A stretch of 64,000 bases of DNA from CAWEQW01 sp963811365. Its GTDB lineage: Bacteria > Actinomycetota > Actinomycetes > Propionibacteriales > Nocardioidaceae. Positions 1 to 8,492 of the stretch are shown here, one piece after another. How positions within the stretch are numbered: position 1 is the first letter of the stretch; each line of letters opens with the position of its first letter. The notes under the pieces were generated by a model. That model did no database searches. It was given only the letters and a program-made list of their open reading frames with translations, and was not told the origin of the DNA. A program made the position numbers and the translations under genes. The stretch spans positions 372,001 through 436,000 of the forward strand of contig CAWEQW010000006.1 in the NCBI GenBank assembly GCA_963811365.1, read 5' to 3'.

Positions 1-142
1 CCGGCGAGCTGAGCACCACGGCCAGCACCACCACGAGGCTGACTGCCGTCGCGACGCCCGCGATCGTCGCCGACCTGAGGTTGAGCCGGCGTCGAACCGC
101 CTGCCGCTCGAGCTGCCGCGGGCTGGGCGACCAGTCGCTCAC
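1..142 (-). CDS. Amino-acid ABC transporter permease, N-terminal end only
   Basis: The reverse strand reads from a GTG at 142 off the left edge of the window (47 codons seen). The start reads VSDWSPSPRQLERQAVRR, a charged cytoplasmic end, then a hydrophobic stretch (AGVATAVSLVVVLAVVL) that is a first membrane helix. It follows the binding-protein gene by 25 bp on the same strand, the usual order for a polar amino-acid ABC importer. The permease assignment rests on this context and the helix; the conserved EAA loop lies outside the window. Confidence 0.6.
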   Translation of the reverse strand, partial: MSDWSPSPRQLERQAVRRRLNLRSATIAGVATAVSLVVVLAVVLSSP

Positions 143-167
143 CGGGTGCGCCCGAGGGTCGCCGGCC

Positions 168-782
168 TCACTTCAGGACCGGGACGTTCACCACGTCGGA
201 CAGCCACTGCTTCTCGATGGCGGCGAGCTGACCGGAGTCCTCGAGCTTGCCCAGCGCCTGGTTGACGCAGGGGACGAGCGCGCTGCCCTTGCCGAACAGC
301 ATGCCGAACTGCTCGGTCTGCCCGCTCTCGGGCTGGAACTGGCCGACGATCGTGCCCTTCGGGATCTCCACCGCGGTGATGTAGAAGGCGGTCGGCAGGT
401 CGGTGAGGATACCGTCGACCTGTCCGTTCAGCAGCGCCTGCTTCGCCGCGTTGGTGTCGTCGAACACCAACGGGTCGCTCGTCGGCCTGACCACGTCGCG
501 GATCGCGGTCAGCGACGTGGTCCCGGTCTGGGCGCCCAGCTTCAGGTCCTTGAGGTCCGCCAGCGACGTGGCGGAGGCCGCCTTGGAGCCCTTGAGGGCG
601 ATGACGGCCTGCGCCGCGGAGTAGTAGCCGTCGGAGAAGTCGACGACCTTGGCGCGCGCCGGGGTGATCGAGATCTGGTTGATGTCGAAGTCGAAGCTCT
701 TGTCGCCGGGCGCGTAGGAGTTGTTGAACGGCTCCTTGACCCAGCTCACCTGGTCCGGGGCGAAGCCGAGCTGCTCGGCATG
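168..782 (-). pseudogene. Amino-acid ABC transporter substrate-binding protein, 5' end missing
   Basis: From AEQLGFAPDQV to the C-terminal VPVLK this reads as the last three quarters of a family 3 periplasmic solute-binding protein, including the conserved DFDINQISITPARAKVVDFS segment and a GTIVGQFQ strand. Family members begin with a lipoprotein signal peptide and about 60-80 more residues; here the upstream frame (to an ATG at 902) is low-quality sequence with no signal peptide or lipobox and runs into the start of the neighbouring PadR gene. The 5' part therefore looks deleted, with a junction near 780-800. Without the signal it would not be exported, so the transporter is probably dead, unless the junction is an assembly artefact. 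Confidence 0.7.
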
Positions 783-841
783 CCCCGATGCTAAGGCTCT
801 TTCATCCGCCATCTCGGCGGACTGCCCAGGAGCGGCGTGGC

Positions 842-874
842 CGACGTCACATATGCAACGAGTTGCAGACGTCG
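842..874. promoter_or_regulatory. Nested inverted repeats before padR-fadH, likely PadR operator
   Basis: A perfect hexamer inverted repeat TGCAAC-GA-GTTGCA lies at 854-867. It sits inside a second perfect inverted repeat, CGACGTC (842-848) and GACGTCG (868-874). The inner repeat ends 33 bp before the PadR start. PadR repressors normally bind such dyads and control their own operon; binding here is inference. Confidence 0.55.
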
Positions 875-900
875 CGTGTCGCACCGCAGACTCACTGTCC

Positions 901-1440
901 ATGGCCCTCGAGCACGCGATCCTGGTCTCGCTGCGGGAGCGGCCGGCCTCCGGACTCGAGCTGACCCGGCGCTTCGACCGCTCGATCGGGTTCTTCTGGA
1001 GCGCGACGCACCAGCAGATCTACCGCGTCCTGGGCCGGATGGAGCGCGCCGGGTGGCTGCGGTCGGCCACCGTCGCGCAGCAGGGCCGCCCGGCCAGGAA
1101 GGTCTACCAGGTGGGCGGTGCGGGACGCTCGGAGCTGGAGCGGTGGCTCGCCCAGCCGGCGCCGATGGAGCAGTTCCGCAGCGACCTCGCGGTGAAGCTG
1201 CGGGCCGCGTCGTACGGGGGACGCGAGGAGGTGCTGGACCAGGTCCGCGACCACCGGCGCGACCACGCCACCCGGCTGGCGCACTACCAGAGCCTGGCCG
1301 ACCGGGACTTCCCCGCGCCGGAGGTCCTCTCGGGCCGCGACCTGGACGTCTACCTCGTGCTGCGTGGCGGCATCCGCCTCGAGCAGTTCTGGGTGGACTG
1401 GCTGACCGAGTACCTGGACGCCCACGAAGGAGCCCGCTGA
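901..1440 (+). CDS. PadR family transcriptional regulator
   Basis: 179-residue PadR protein: an N-terminal winged helix (MALEHAILVSLRERPASGLEL, then the recognition region with HQQIYRVLGRMERAGWL, residues about 1-85) followed by the C-terminal helical Vir_act_alpha_C dimerisation domain ending EQFWVDWLTEYLDAHEG. The ATG at 901 places the start exactly where PadR domains begin. Its stop overlaps the next ATG (ATGA at 1438-1442), so it is translationally coupled to the dienoyl-CoA reductase and most likely represses this pair through the dyad just upstream. Confidence 0.88.
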   Translation: MALEHAILVSLRERPASGLELTRRFDRSIGFFWSATHQQIYRVLGRMERAGWLRSATVAQQGRPARKVYQVGGAGRSELERWLAQPAPMEQFRSDLAVKLRAASYGGREEVLDQVRDHRRDHATRLAHYQSLADRDFPAPEVLSGRDLDVYLVLRGGIRLEQFWVDWLTEYLDAHEGAR

Positions 1441-3461
1441 TGCCCTACCCCCACCTGCTCGCCCCGCTGACGGTCGGCGGGACCACGCTGCGCAACCGCG
1501 TGGTGATGGGCTCCATGCACACCGGCATGGAGGACCGGGCGCGCGACCTCCCGGAGCTGGCGGCGTACTTCGCCGAGCGCGCCCGCGGAGGCGTCGGCCT
1601 CGCCGTCACCGGCGGGTACGCCCCCGACGTGCAGGGCTGGCTGCTGCCGTTCGGGTCGATGCTCACCCGCCGCAGCCAGGCCGACCGGCACCGCCTGGTC
1701 ACCGACGCGGTGCACGCCGAGGGCGGCGCGATCGCGCTGCAGGTGCTGCACGCCGGGCGCTACGGCTACAGCCCGCTCAACGTCTCCGCCTCGGCAACCC
1801 GCGCCCCGATCAGCCGGTTCAGGGCCCGAGCCCTGAGCGGCCGCGGCGTCGAGCGGACCATCGACCACTTCGTGCAGGCCGCCGTGCTCGCCCGCAGGGC
1901 CGGGTACGACGGCGTCGAGATCATGGGCTCCGAGGGCTACCTCGTGAACCAGTTTCTCGCCCCGCGCACCAACCGGCGCACCGACCGCTGGGGTGGCAGC
2001 GCGGAGCGCCGGATGCGCTTCCCGGTCGAGATCGTCCGGCGCACCCGCGAGGCGGTCGGCGACGACTTCCTGGTGATGTACCGGATGTCGCTGCTCGACC
2101 TGGTGCCCGGCGGGCAGACCTGGGAGGAGACCGTCGCGCTCGCCAAGGCCGTGGAGGCGGCGGGGGCGTCCGTGGTCAACACCGGGATCGGCTGGCACGA
2201 GGCACGGGTCCCCACGATCATCACCCAGGTCCCGCGCGGCGCGTGGACGTGGACCACCGCCCGGCTCCGGCCCGAGCTCGGCATCCCGGTGTGCACGTCG
2301 AACCGGATCAACACCCCCGAGCTCGCCGAGCAGCTGCTCGCCGACGGCACCGCGGACCTGGTCTCGCTCGCCCGGCCGCTGCTGGCCGACCCGGAGTTCG
2401 TCGCCAAGGCGGCCGCCGGTCGCGCCGACGAGATCAACACCTGCATCGCCTGCAACCAGGCCTGCCTGGACCACACCTTCGCGGGCAAGCGCGCCTCCTG
2501 CCTGGTCAACCCGCGCGCCGGCCGCGAGACGAGCCTGGTGCTGACCCCGGTCGTCCGGGCCCGGCGGGTGGCGGTCGTCGGGGCCGGGCCGGCCGGACTG
2601 GCCACGGCCGTGTCCGCGGCCGAGCGCGGTCACCGGGTGACGCTGTTCGAGGCCGGCCCGGAGCTCGGCGGCCAGTTCCGGCTGGCGATGGCGGTCCCCG
2701 GCAAGGAGGAGTTCGCCGAGACGCTGCGCTACTACCGCCGGCGCCTGGAGGTGCTCGGCGTCGACGTACGCCTCGGGATGCGGGCCGGCGTGCCGGACCT
2801 GGCCGACCACGACGAGGTCGTCGTCGCCACGGGTGTCGTGCCGCGAGTCGTCGACCTGCCCGGCGCGGACCGGGTCGAGGTGGTGTCGTACGCCGACGTC
2901 CTGACCGGCTCGGTGACCGTGGGCCGGCGCGTCGCCGTGGTCGGCGCGGGCGGCATCGGGGTGGACGTCAGCCACTTCCTGGTCCATGACCCCGCCGAGA
3001 CCCGCGACGACTGGTTCGCGCACTGGGGCGTCGGCGACCCCGCGCTGCAGCCCGGCGGCCTGACCGAGAAGAAGCCGCGGGTGCCGGCGCGCGAGGTCTT
3101 CCTGCTGCAGCGCAAGCGCACGCCGATCGGCGCCGGGCTCGGCAAGACCTCGGGCTGGGCGCACCGGGCCGTGCTGCGCGACTCCGGCGTCCAGCTGCTG
3201 CCCGGCGTGACCTACGACCGGGTCGACGAGGCCGGCCTGCACATCCGGGTCGGCGCGACCGGCTCGGCGCCCGGGGAGCCGCGGGTCCTCGCCGTGGACC
3301 ACGTCGTGGTGTGCGCCGGCCAGGAGTCGGTGCGCGGGCTGTACGACGACCTGGTGGCGGCCGGCGCGGCGGCGCACCTGGTCGGCGGCGCGGATGTCGC
3401 GGCCGAGCTCGACGCCGAGCGGGCCATCGAGCAGGGAACGCGGCTCGCCGCGGCGCTCTGA
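1440..3461 (+). CDS. fadH: 2,4-dienoyl-CoA reductase (NADPH), FadH type
   Basis: 673 residues, the size of E. coli FadH. Residues 1-330 form an old-yellow-enzyme FMN TIM barrel (HAGRYG, GYLVNQFLAPRTNRRTD). Cys335, 338, 342 and 354 give the C-x2-C-x3-C-x11-C pattern of the 4Fe-4S cluster. From about 375 come two Rossmann motifs, GAGPAGLATA for FAD and GAGGIGVD for NADPH. The family reduces 2,4-dienoyl-CoA intermediates during beta-oxidation of unsaturated fatty acids. The ATG overlaps the PadR stop, so the gene is in the PadR operon. A short GGCCC/GGGCC dyad follows at 3489-3509 but is too weak to call a terminator. Confidence 0.9.
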   Translation: MPYPHLLAPLTVGGTTLRNRVVMGSMHTGMEDRARDLPELAAYFAERARGGVGLAVTGGYAPDVQGWLLPFGSMLTRRSQADRHRLVTDAVHAEGGAIALQVLHAGRYGYSPLNVSASATRAPISRFRARALSGRGVERTIDHFVQAAVLARRAGYDGVEIMGSEGYLVNQFLAPRTNRRTDRWGGSAERRMRFPVEIVRRTREAVGDDFLVMYRMSLLDLVPGGQTWEETVALAKAVEAAGASVVNTGIGWHEARVPTIITQVPRGAWTWTTARLRPELGIPVCTSNRINTPELAEQLLADGTADLVSLARPLLADPEFVAKAAAGRADEINTCIACNQACLDHTFAGKRASCLVNPRAGRETSLVLTPVVRARRVAVVGAGPAGLATAVSAAERGHRVTLFEAGPELGGQFRLAMAVPGKEEFAETLRYYRRRLEVLGVDVRLGMRAGVPDLADHDEVVVATGVVPRVVDLPGADRVEVVSYADVLTGSVTVGRRVAVVGAGGIGVDVSHFLVHDPAETRDDWFAHWGVGDPALQPGGLTEKKPRVPAREVFLLQRKRTPIGAGLGKTSGWAHRAVLRDSGVQLLPGVTYDRVDEAGLHIRVGATGSAPGEPRVLAVDHVVVCAGQESVRGLYDDLVAAGAAAHLVGGADVAAELDAERAIEQGTRLAAAL

Positions 3462-3559
3462 TCCGCAGGACCACACCACCCCCTACCTGGCCCCCGACAC
3501 CGGTGGGCCGCCCGGCCAGACCCGCGCAGACAACCTCGGCGCCGCAGCCTGACTCGTCG

Positions 3560-4483
3560 TCAGGCGTGCGCCTCGCCGAGGTCCTCGTGCTCCCGATGGC
3601 TCTCGGGCTCGATCTGCACCGTGACGTGGTCGAGCGCGAAGTGCTCGGCCAGGCAGCCGCTCACCTCGTCGAGCAGCCCACCGATGCCTTGCTCCTCGAG
3701 AACCGCGTCGCTCACCGTGACGTGCGCGGACAGCGAGGGCATCCCGCTGGTGATCGTCCAGGCGTGCAGGTCGTGCACGTCAACGACCCCGGGCACCCGG
3801 TGGAGATGCTGCCGGACGTCGTCGAGGTCGAGGTGCCGCGGCGCCGCCTCGAGGAGCACCTCGACGGCGTCACGCAGCAGCGCGAAGGACCGCGGCAGGA
3901 TCGCGACGGCGATGACCAGCGACGCGAGCGGGTCCGCGCGGAGCCAGCCCGTGGCCATGATCACCAGCGCGGCGGCCACCACCGCCGCGGAGCCGAGCAG
4001 ATCGCCCAGCACCTCGAGGTAGGCACCCCGCATGTTGAGCGACTCGCCGCGCCGCGCGGTCAGCAGCAGCAGGGAGATCCCGTTGGCCACGAGCCCGACC
4101 AGCGCGAAGACCAGCATCGGCCCGACCTCGACGGGCGTCGGGCTCACCAGCCGCCGCACCCCCTCGACGGCGAGGTAGCCGCAGACTCCCAGGAGCACGA
4201 CCGCGTTGACCAGCGCCGCGAGGATCTCCGCCCGGTGCAGGCCGAAGGTCCGCTGGGGGCTGGGCGGCCGGGTCGCGGCGTACGACGCGGAGAGCGCGAG
4301 CCCGATGGCGAGCCCGTCGGTGACGACGTGCCCGGCATCGGCCAGCAACGCCAGCGAGCCGCTGACCCAGGCGCCGACCACCTCCACCACGACGACGACC
4401 GCGGTGACGCCGAGCACGAGCAGCAGCCGTGACCGGTCCTGGGCACGACCGGCCGCGTGCCCGTGCTGATGCCCCGCGCCCAT
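3560..4483 (-). CDS. Cation diffusion facilitator (CDF) metal exporter, CzcD/ZitB-like
   Basis: 307 residues with a His-rich start (GHQHGHAAG), six predicted membrane helices and a C-terminal cytoplasmic ferredoxin-like domain (DVRQHLHRVPGVVDVHDLHAW). CDF proteins export Zn/Co/Cd in exchange for protons. The helix 2 metal site is intact (His52, Asp56 in ADAGHVVTD). In helix 5 the usual His of HxxxD is Glu157 (YLEVLGD, with Asp161 kept); changes here are known to shift metal preference, so the substrate is uncertain. The ATG at 4483 is preceded by TAACCT with a 7 nt spacer and no ribosome site, so the mRNA is probably leaderless. It converges on fadH. Confidence 0.9.
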   Translation of the reverse strand: MGAGHQHGHAAGRAQDRSRLLLVLGVTAVVVVVEVVGAWVSGSLALLADAGHVVTDGLAIGLALSASYAATRPPSPQRTFGLHRAEILAALVNAVVLLGVCGYLAVEGVRRLVSPTPVEVGPMLVFALVGLVANGISLLLLTARRGESLNMRGAYLEVLGDLLGSAAVVAAALVIMATGWLRADPLASLVIAVAILPRSFALLRDAVEVLLEAAPRHLDLDDVRQHLHRVPGVVDVHDLHAWTITSGMPSLSAHVTVSDAVLEEQGIGGLLDEVSGCLAEHFALDHVTVQIEPESHREHEDLGEAHA

Positions 4484-4490
4484 GCAGTGA

Positions 4491-4496
4491 AGGTTA
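4491..4496 (-). promoter_or_regulatory. -10 box of leaderless CDF gene
   Basis: TAACCT on the reverse strand ends 7 nt before the ATG at 4483, which would put the transcription start on the A of the start codon. Confidence 0.55.
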
Positions 4497-4576
4497 CGGT
4501 GTGCCCGAAGACCTCGAGCTCCGAGAGGTCCGCGACAGAACCCGGCGACGCGGCGGAGCTTCCCGGGCCGCGCCGG

Positions 4577-4768
4577 TCAGCGAGGGCCGCGCACCGCGAC
4601 GATCGCGAGCGCCACGCCGAGCCCGGCCACGAGCGGTCCGAGGATCGCCCAGACCTGCACGCCGGTCATCGCGCTGCCCTTGAGGTACCCCAGGCCCTGG
4701 AGTGTCCAGACCGCGCCGACGACCATCATCAGCCCGGCGAGGGTCAGCACCACCGTCTTCCGCACCAC
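4577..4768 (-). CDS. Small two-helix membrane protein
   Basis: 63 residues: MVRKTVVLTLAGLMMVVGAV, a short loop GLGYLKGSAMTG, and a second hydrophobic helix ILGPLVAGLGVALAIVAV ending RGPR. This two-helix hairpin is typical of conserved actinobacterial membrane microproteins of unknown function. Start is GTG (GTG GTG CGG) directly 6 nt after a TAAAGT -10 box, supporting a leaderless message. It sits between the CDF gene (same strand) and the divergent secreted peptidase gene. Function cannot be assigned. Confidence 0.65.
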   Translation of the reverse strand: MVRKTVVLTLAGLMMVVGAVWTLQGLGYLKGSAMTGVQVWAILGPLVAGLGVALAIVAVRGPR

Positions 4769-4774
4769 GCGAGG

Positions 4775-4780
4775 ACTTTA
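4775..4780 (-). promoter_or_regulatory. -10 box of leaderless small membrane protein gene
   Basis: TAAAGT on the reverse strand with a 6 nt spacer to the GTG at 4768. Confidence 0.55.
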
Positions 4781-4841
4781 CCGGGTGGCATTTCGGACCG
4801 ATGCTCCCGTCAAGCCCATTTCCCTCCATCCTGGGACGACC

Positions 4842-5870
4842 ATGCAGCCGACTCCGTCCACCCCCCGCCTCCGCGCGCTCGCCCTCGCCGCCCTGGTGAC
4901 GACGCTGCTGGCCCTCGGTGGCCCGGTCGTCGCCGCGTCGGCGAGCACCCCGATCGAGGACTTCGCCTCCTACGACCCGCAGTCGACGTGCTCCCCGGCG
5001 GCGAAGCCGGGAACGCTCGCCCTCGCGGACTGGCTGCAGCGCACCTACCCGAGCACCGGGTCGCTCGGGATCAGCCGGCCCTGCTCGGACGCGGGAGTCT
5101 CCGAGCACAAGGAGGGCCGGGCCTTCGACTGGGCTGCCGACATCGCCAGCCCTGCGGACAAGGCCGCCGTGCAGAGCTTCCTGCAACGGCTGTTCGCCAC
5201 CGACGCCGCCGGCAACCAGGACGCGCTGGCCCGGCGGATGGGCATCATGTACCTGATCTGGAACGACCACCTCTACGGCTCGTACCGGCACTTCGCGGCC
5301 CGCGACTACCTCGACCCGAGCTGCTCGTCGCGCAAGACCTGCTCGAAGACGCTGCGGCACCGCAACCACGTGCACATCTCGCTGAGCCGGGCCGGGGGCG
5401 CCGGTCGGACGAGCTGGTACGTCGGACGGGTGAGCCCGCCAGTGGTCGACCTCTCGCGCACGCCGTACGCCGCCGTCACGGTGCCGGCCGACGGCAGCGT
5501 GAGGTACGCCCCGTTCTCGCTCCGCGCCGGGCGGACCTACCAGCTCACGCTCGCCGGCGTGTACGGCTACGGCAGCCCGAGCCAGGTGGCGGACCCCTCC
5601 TGCCTGTGGGCGCCGCGCCGTGCCGCCTGGGTCCCGGCGCCCGGACCGGCCTTCGTCACCGCGCACGGCAGGCTGGACCTGCGCGTGAACGGGGCGGCCC
5701 GCACGGGGAGCACCTGCCACCCGGTCACGCACGTCTACACGGTCTCCTTCACGCCGAAGCGGACCCAGGCACTGCGGCTCCGGGTGGCCGTGCACGACGC
5801 GGCCACGACCGGGACGCTGACCGCCGTCGTGGCGAAGCCGGGCACGGACGTGACTCCGGCGCTGCCTTAG
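4842..5870 (+). CDS. Secreted M15/VanY-like zinc peptidase-fold protein
   Basis: 342 residues. A signal peptide (MQPTPSTPRLRALALAALVTT..., cleavage near VVAASAS) sets the start at 4842 rather than at the upstream in-frame ATG at 4680. Residues about 45-190 resemble the D,D-carboxypeptidase/ARB_07466-like fold: SEHKEGRAFDW gives the His and Asp ligands and HRNHVHISLS the third His. The C-terminal 150 residues (YAPFSLRAGRTYQLTLAGVYGYG) look like a beta-sandwich carbohydrate- or wall-binding domain. Expected outside the membrane, acting on peptidoglycan stem peptides. Its stop overlaps by 4 bp the stop of the convergent MFS gene. Confidence 0.7.
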   Translation: MQPTPSTPRLRALALAALVTTLLALGGPVVAASASTPIEDFASYDPQSTCSPAAKPGTLALADWLQRTYPSTGSLGISRPCSDAGVSEHKEGRAFDWAADIASPADKAAVQSFLQRLFATDAAGNQDALARRMGIMYLIWNDHLYGSYRHFAARDYLDPSCSSRKTCSKTLRHRNHVHISLSRAGGAGRTSWYVGRVSPPVVDLSRTPYAAVTVPADGSVRYAPFSLRAGRTYQLTLAGVYGYGSPSQVADPSCLWAPRRAAWVPAPGPAFVTAHGRLDLRVNGAARTGSTCHPVTHVYTVSFTPKRTQALRLRVAVHDAATTGTLTAVVAKPGTDVTPALP

Positions 5871-7120
5871 GCCACGGAACGGATGTTGCGCACCAGCACC
5901 GAGCCGAGCACGCACACGCCCGCCGCCACCCCGAAGAGTGCCGGGTAGCCACCGACCCGGGCCACCAGGAAGCTGCCGAGGAACGGCGCGAAGACCTGGG
6001 GGAGCGCGTTCGCGACGTTGATGACGCCGAGGTCCTTGGCCCGGGCAGCCGCCGCGGGCAGCACCTCCGTGCAGAGCGCGAAGTCGACCGCGAGGTAGAC
6101 CCCGAAGCCGATGCCCAGCACGATCGCGGCCGTCACCGCGGCCGGCCAGGTCGGGAAGAGCGCGAGCAGCAGCGCCGCGCAGCCCGCCACGATGCCGGAG
6201 ACGGTGACGAAGATCTTGCGGCGCTGGATCCGGTCGGACCACAGCCCGAAGACCACCGTGCTCAGCACGATGAACACCGCGTACACCGCGGTGAGCACGA
6301 AGACGCCGGACTCCGGGTCACGCCGGTGCACCGCGTCCTGGAGGTAGTAGTAGAGCAGCAGGGTGGACAGCGAGTTGCCGAGGTTCACCAGGAACCGGGT
6401 CAGCCACGCCCAGCCGAAGTCCGGGTGCCGGCGCGGGTCGATCCAGAAGTCGCGGAGGAACTCCCGGGTGTGCCACCGCGGGCGGTCGGCGCGACGCAGC
6501 GCGACGTCCCGGCTGCCGAGGACGTACGGCACCGCGAGCACGACCACCGCGACAGCGGTGGCCACGTAGCCGGCGGCGACCCCGCCGGTGACCGTCGCGA
6601 TGCCCACCCCGCCGACGATGCCGAGCGTCTGCGACACCGCCACCCAGCCGCCCACCACGCCGCGCTGCCCGACCGGCACCAGGTCCGGCACGGTGGCCGT
6701 CAGTGCGGCGAACATCGCATTGAGGCCGCCCTGGGCGAGGCACCAGCCCAGGGCCATCAGCCACACCGTGTGCGCACCCGCGAGGAGGACCAGCGCGCCG
6801 GCGCCGACGAGGCCGCCCGCGACCACCCACGGCACCCGACGTCCCCAGCGGAGCGCGGTGCGGTCCGACAGCGCGCCGGCGACCGGGTTGACCACCACCG
6901 ACACCGCGGACCCGAGACCGGTGACCAGGCCGAAGACGAAGACCTTGTGCCCCGGGGACACGGCCTCGGCCTGCTGGGCGAGCAGCACCTGGATCGGCCC
7001 GAAGAACCCCGCCCACAGCCCGAGGCCGGCCAGCGTCACGGCCGCCACCCAGCGGGCCGGGACCGGCTCGACGGGCTCGGCGAGAGCGGGCGACGGTCCG
7101 GCGAGCGGCGGCACCGTCAT
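5867..7120 (-). CDS. MFS transporter, probably sugar uptake
   Basis: 417 residues with about twelve hydrophobic helices; loop 2-3 carries the MFS signature region NPVAGALSDRTALRWGRRVPWV and its echo GLWSDRIQRRKIF in the second half, as in glycoside/cation symporter-like carriers. The ATG at 7120 overlaps the TGA of the upstream beta-glucosidase (ATGA), so translation is coupled and the carrier probably brings in the glycoside or sugar that the enzyme handles. Substrate is inferred from this pairing only. Confidence 0.8.
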   Translation of the reverse strand: MTVPPLAGPSPALAEPVEPVPARWVAAVTLAGLGLWAGFFGPIQVLLAQQAEAVSPGHKVFVFGLVTGLGSAVSVVVNPVAGALSDRTALRWGRRVPWVVAGGLVGAGALVLLAGAHTVWLMALGWCLAQGGLNAMFAALTATVPDLVPVGQRGVVGGWVAVSQTLGIVGGVGIATVTGGVAAGYVATAVAVVVLAVPYVLGSRDVALRRADRPRWHTREFLRDFWIDPRRHPDFGWAWLTRFLVNLGNSLSTLLLYYYLQDAVHRRDPESGVFVLTAVYAVFIVLSTVVFGLWSDRIQRRKIFVTVSGIVAGCAALLLALFPTWPAAVTAAIVLGIGFGVYLAVDFALCTEVLPAAAARAKDLGVINVANALPQVFAPFLGSFLVARVGGYPALFGVAAGVCVLGSVLVRNIRSVA

Positions 7121-8478
7121 CCGGTCTGGGCCGCGATCATCCGCCCGTACCAGCCGTAGGAGTCCTTCGGCGTCCGCTCGAGGGTGTCGAAGTCGACGTG
7201 CACGAGCCCGAAGCGCTTGGTGAAGCCCTCGGCCCACTCCCAGTTGTCGATCACCGACCAGGTGTAGTAGCCGCGCACGTCGACGCCGGCAGCGATGGCG
7301 TCGGCCAGGGCGCGCAGGTGGCCGTCGAGGTAGCCGATCCGCTGCTGGTCGTGCACCTCGCCGTCGGGTCCCACCACGTCGTCGTAGGCGCAGCCGTTCT
7401 CGGTGACCAGCAGCGGAGGCAGGTCGTCGTAGGCCGTGTGCAGGTCGACGAGCAGGTCGCGCAGGCCGTCGGGCACGACCGGCCAGTCGAACGCCGTGCG
7501 CTCGTACCCCTCGCGGCGCACCGGCACGAACGGCACGCCGTCGAGCGCCACCGGCCCGTCGGGCGGCAGGTCGGTGCCCGGCGCCGCCACCCAGGTGGGG
7601 TTGTAGTAGTTGACGCCGTAGAAGTCGAGCGGGGCGGAGATCACCACGAGGTCATCCTCGACCGGTCCGGGCATCAGCTCGGCGAAGCCCTCGGGGTAGC
7701 GGCCGCGCAGCACCGGGTCCGCGAAGAGCCGGTTCCACAGCGTGTCGTAGAAGCCGGCGGCCTCCCGGTCCGCGTCGGTGTCGGTGGCCGCGTGCACGGG
7801 GGTGTGGTTGGTCGCGGTGCCGACGCTGCGGGCACCGACGGCACGCAGCGCGGCGACGGCGCGACCGTGGGCCAGCAGCAGGTGGTGCGCGACGGGGAGC
7901 GCGTCGAACGTCAGCGTCCTGCCCGGCGCGTGCAGGCCCACGCCGTACCCGAGCAGGCAGGCCACGTTGGGCTCGTTGACCGGCGCCCAGTGCGCGACCC
8001 GGTCCCCGAGCCGGGCGCCGACGATCGCGGCGTACTCCGCGAACCGCTCGGCGGTGTCCCGGGAGAGCCAGCCACCGGAGTCCTCGAGCGGCTGCGGCAG
8101 GTCCCAGTGGTACAGCGTGGCCAGTGGCGCGATGTCTCGGGCCAGGAGCTCGTCGACAAGCCGGTCGTAGAAGTCCAGCCCGGCCGGGTTCACCCGTCCC
8201 GAGCCGGCCGGCTGGACGCGCGGCCAGGCCAGCGAGAACCGGTAGCCGCCGAGCCCGAGGCCCGCCATCAGTGCGACGTCCTCGGCGTAGCGGTGGTAGT
8301 GGTCGCAGGCGACCGCGCCGCTGCTGCCGTCCGCGACCCGGCCGGGCACGGCCGCGAACGTGTCCCAGATGCTCGGCCCGCGGCCGTCCTCGTCCGCGGC
8401 GCCCTCCACCTGGTACGACGCCGTGCTGGCGCCGAACGTGAACCCCTCCGGGAGCTGCGGGTAGCCGGTGTCAGCCAT
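7117..8478 (-). CDS. Beta-glucosidase, glycoside hydrolase family 1
   Basis: 453 residues, full GH1 length. N-terminal signature FTFGASTASYQVEGA, acid/base Glu169 in VNEP and nucleophile Glu360 in VTENG are all present, as are YHWDLPQPL and WSVIDNWEWAEGF at the sugar-binding end. No signal peptide, so it is cytoplasmic and would split imported beta-glucosides such as cellobiose. First gene of a two-gene operon with the MFS carrier. Its start lies 14 bp from the divergent pirin gene. Confidence 0.93.
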   Translation of the reverse strand: MADTGYPQLPEGFTFGASTASYQVEGAADEDGRGPSIWDTFAAVPGRVADGSSGAVACDHYHRYAEDVALMAGLGLGGYRFSLAWPRVQPAGSGRVNPAGLDFYDRLVDELLARDIAPLATLYHWDLPQPLEDSGGWLSRDTAERFAEYAAIVGARLGDRVAHWAPVNEPNVACLLGYGVGLHAPGRTLTFDALPVAHHLLLAHGRAVAALRAVGARSVGTATNHTPVHAATDTDADREAAGFYDTLWNRLFADPVLRGRYPEGFAELMPGPVEDDLVVISAPLDFYGVNYYNPTWVAAPGTDLPPDGPVALDGVPFVPVRREGYERTAFDWPVVPDGLRDLLVDLHTAYDDLPPLLVTENGCAYDDVVGPDGEVHDQQRIGYLDGHLRALADAIAAGVDVRGYYTWSVIDNWEWAEGFTKRFGLVHVDFDTLERTPKDSYGWYGRMIAAQTG

Positions 8479-8492
8479 GCGAGCATGCTGCC
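8479..8492. promoter_or_regulatory. 14 bp divergent promoter between GH1 and pirin genes
   Basis: Only 14 bp separate the two start codons and neither has a ribosome-binding site. GCATGC is centred here, giving GAGCAT with a 6 nt spacer to the pirin ATG and CAGCAT with a 6 nt spacer to the GH1 ATG. These are imperfect -10 boxes (xANNNT) arranged symmetrically, so both transcripts may be leaderless and mutually exclusive. Confidence 0.35.

Noticed and set aside
1350..3479. Long open frame (709 codons) antisense to fadH
   Set aside because: Arg/Gly/Ala-rich, no domain, and fully overlaps a gene with intact motifs; a GC-skewed shadow.
3489..3509. Terminator between fadH and the CDF gene
   Set aside because: Only a 5 bp GGCCC/GGGCC stem with an 11 nt loop, common by chance at this GC content.
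4457..7159. 900-codon plus-strand frame over the peptidase and MFS genes
   Set aside because: Arg/His/Pro-rich translation without any fold; antisense or out of frame to well-supported genes.
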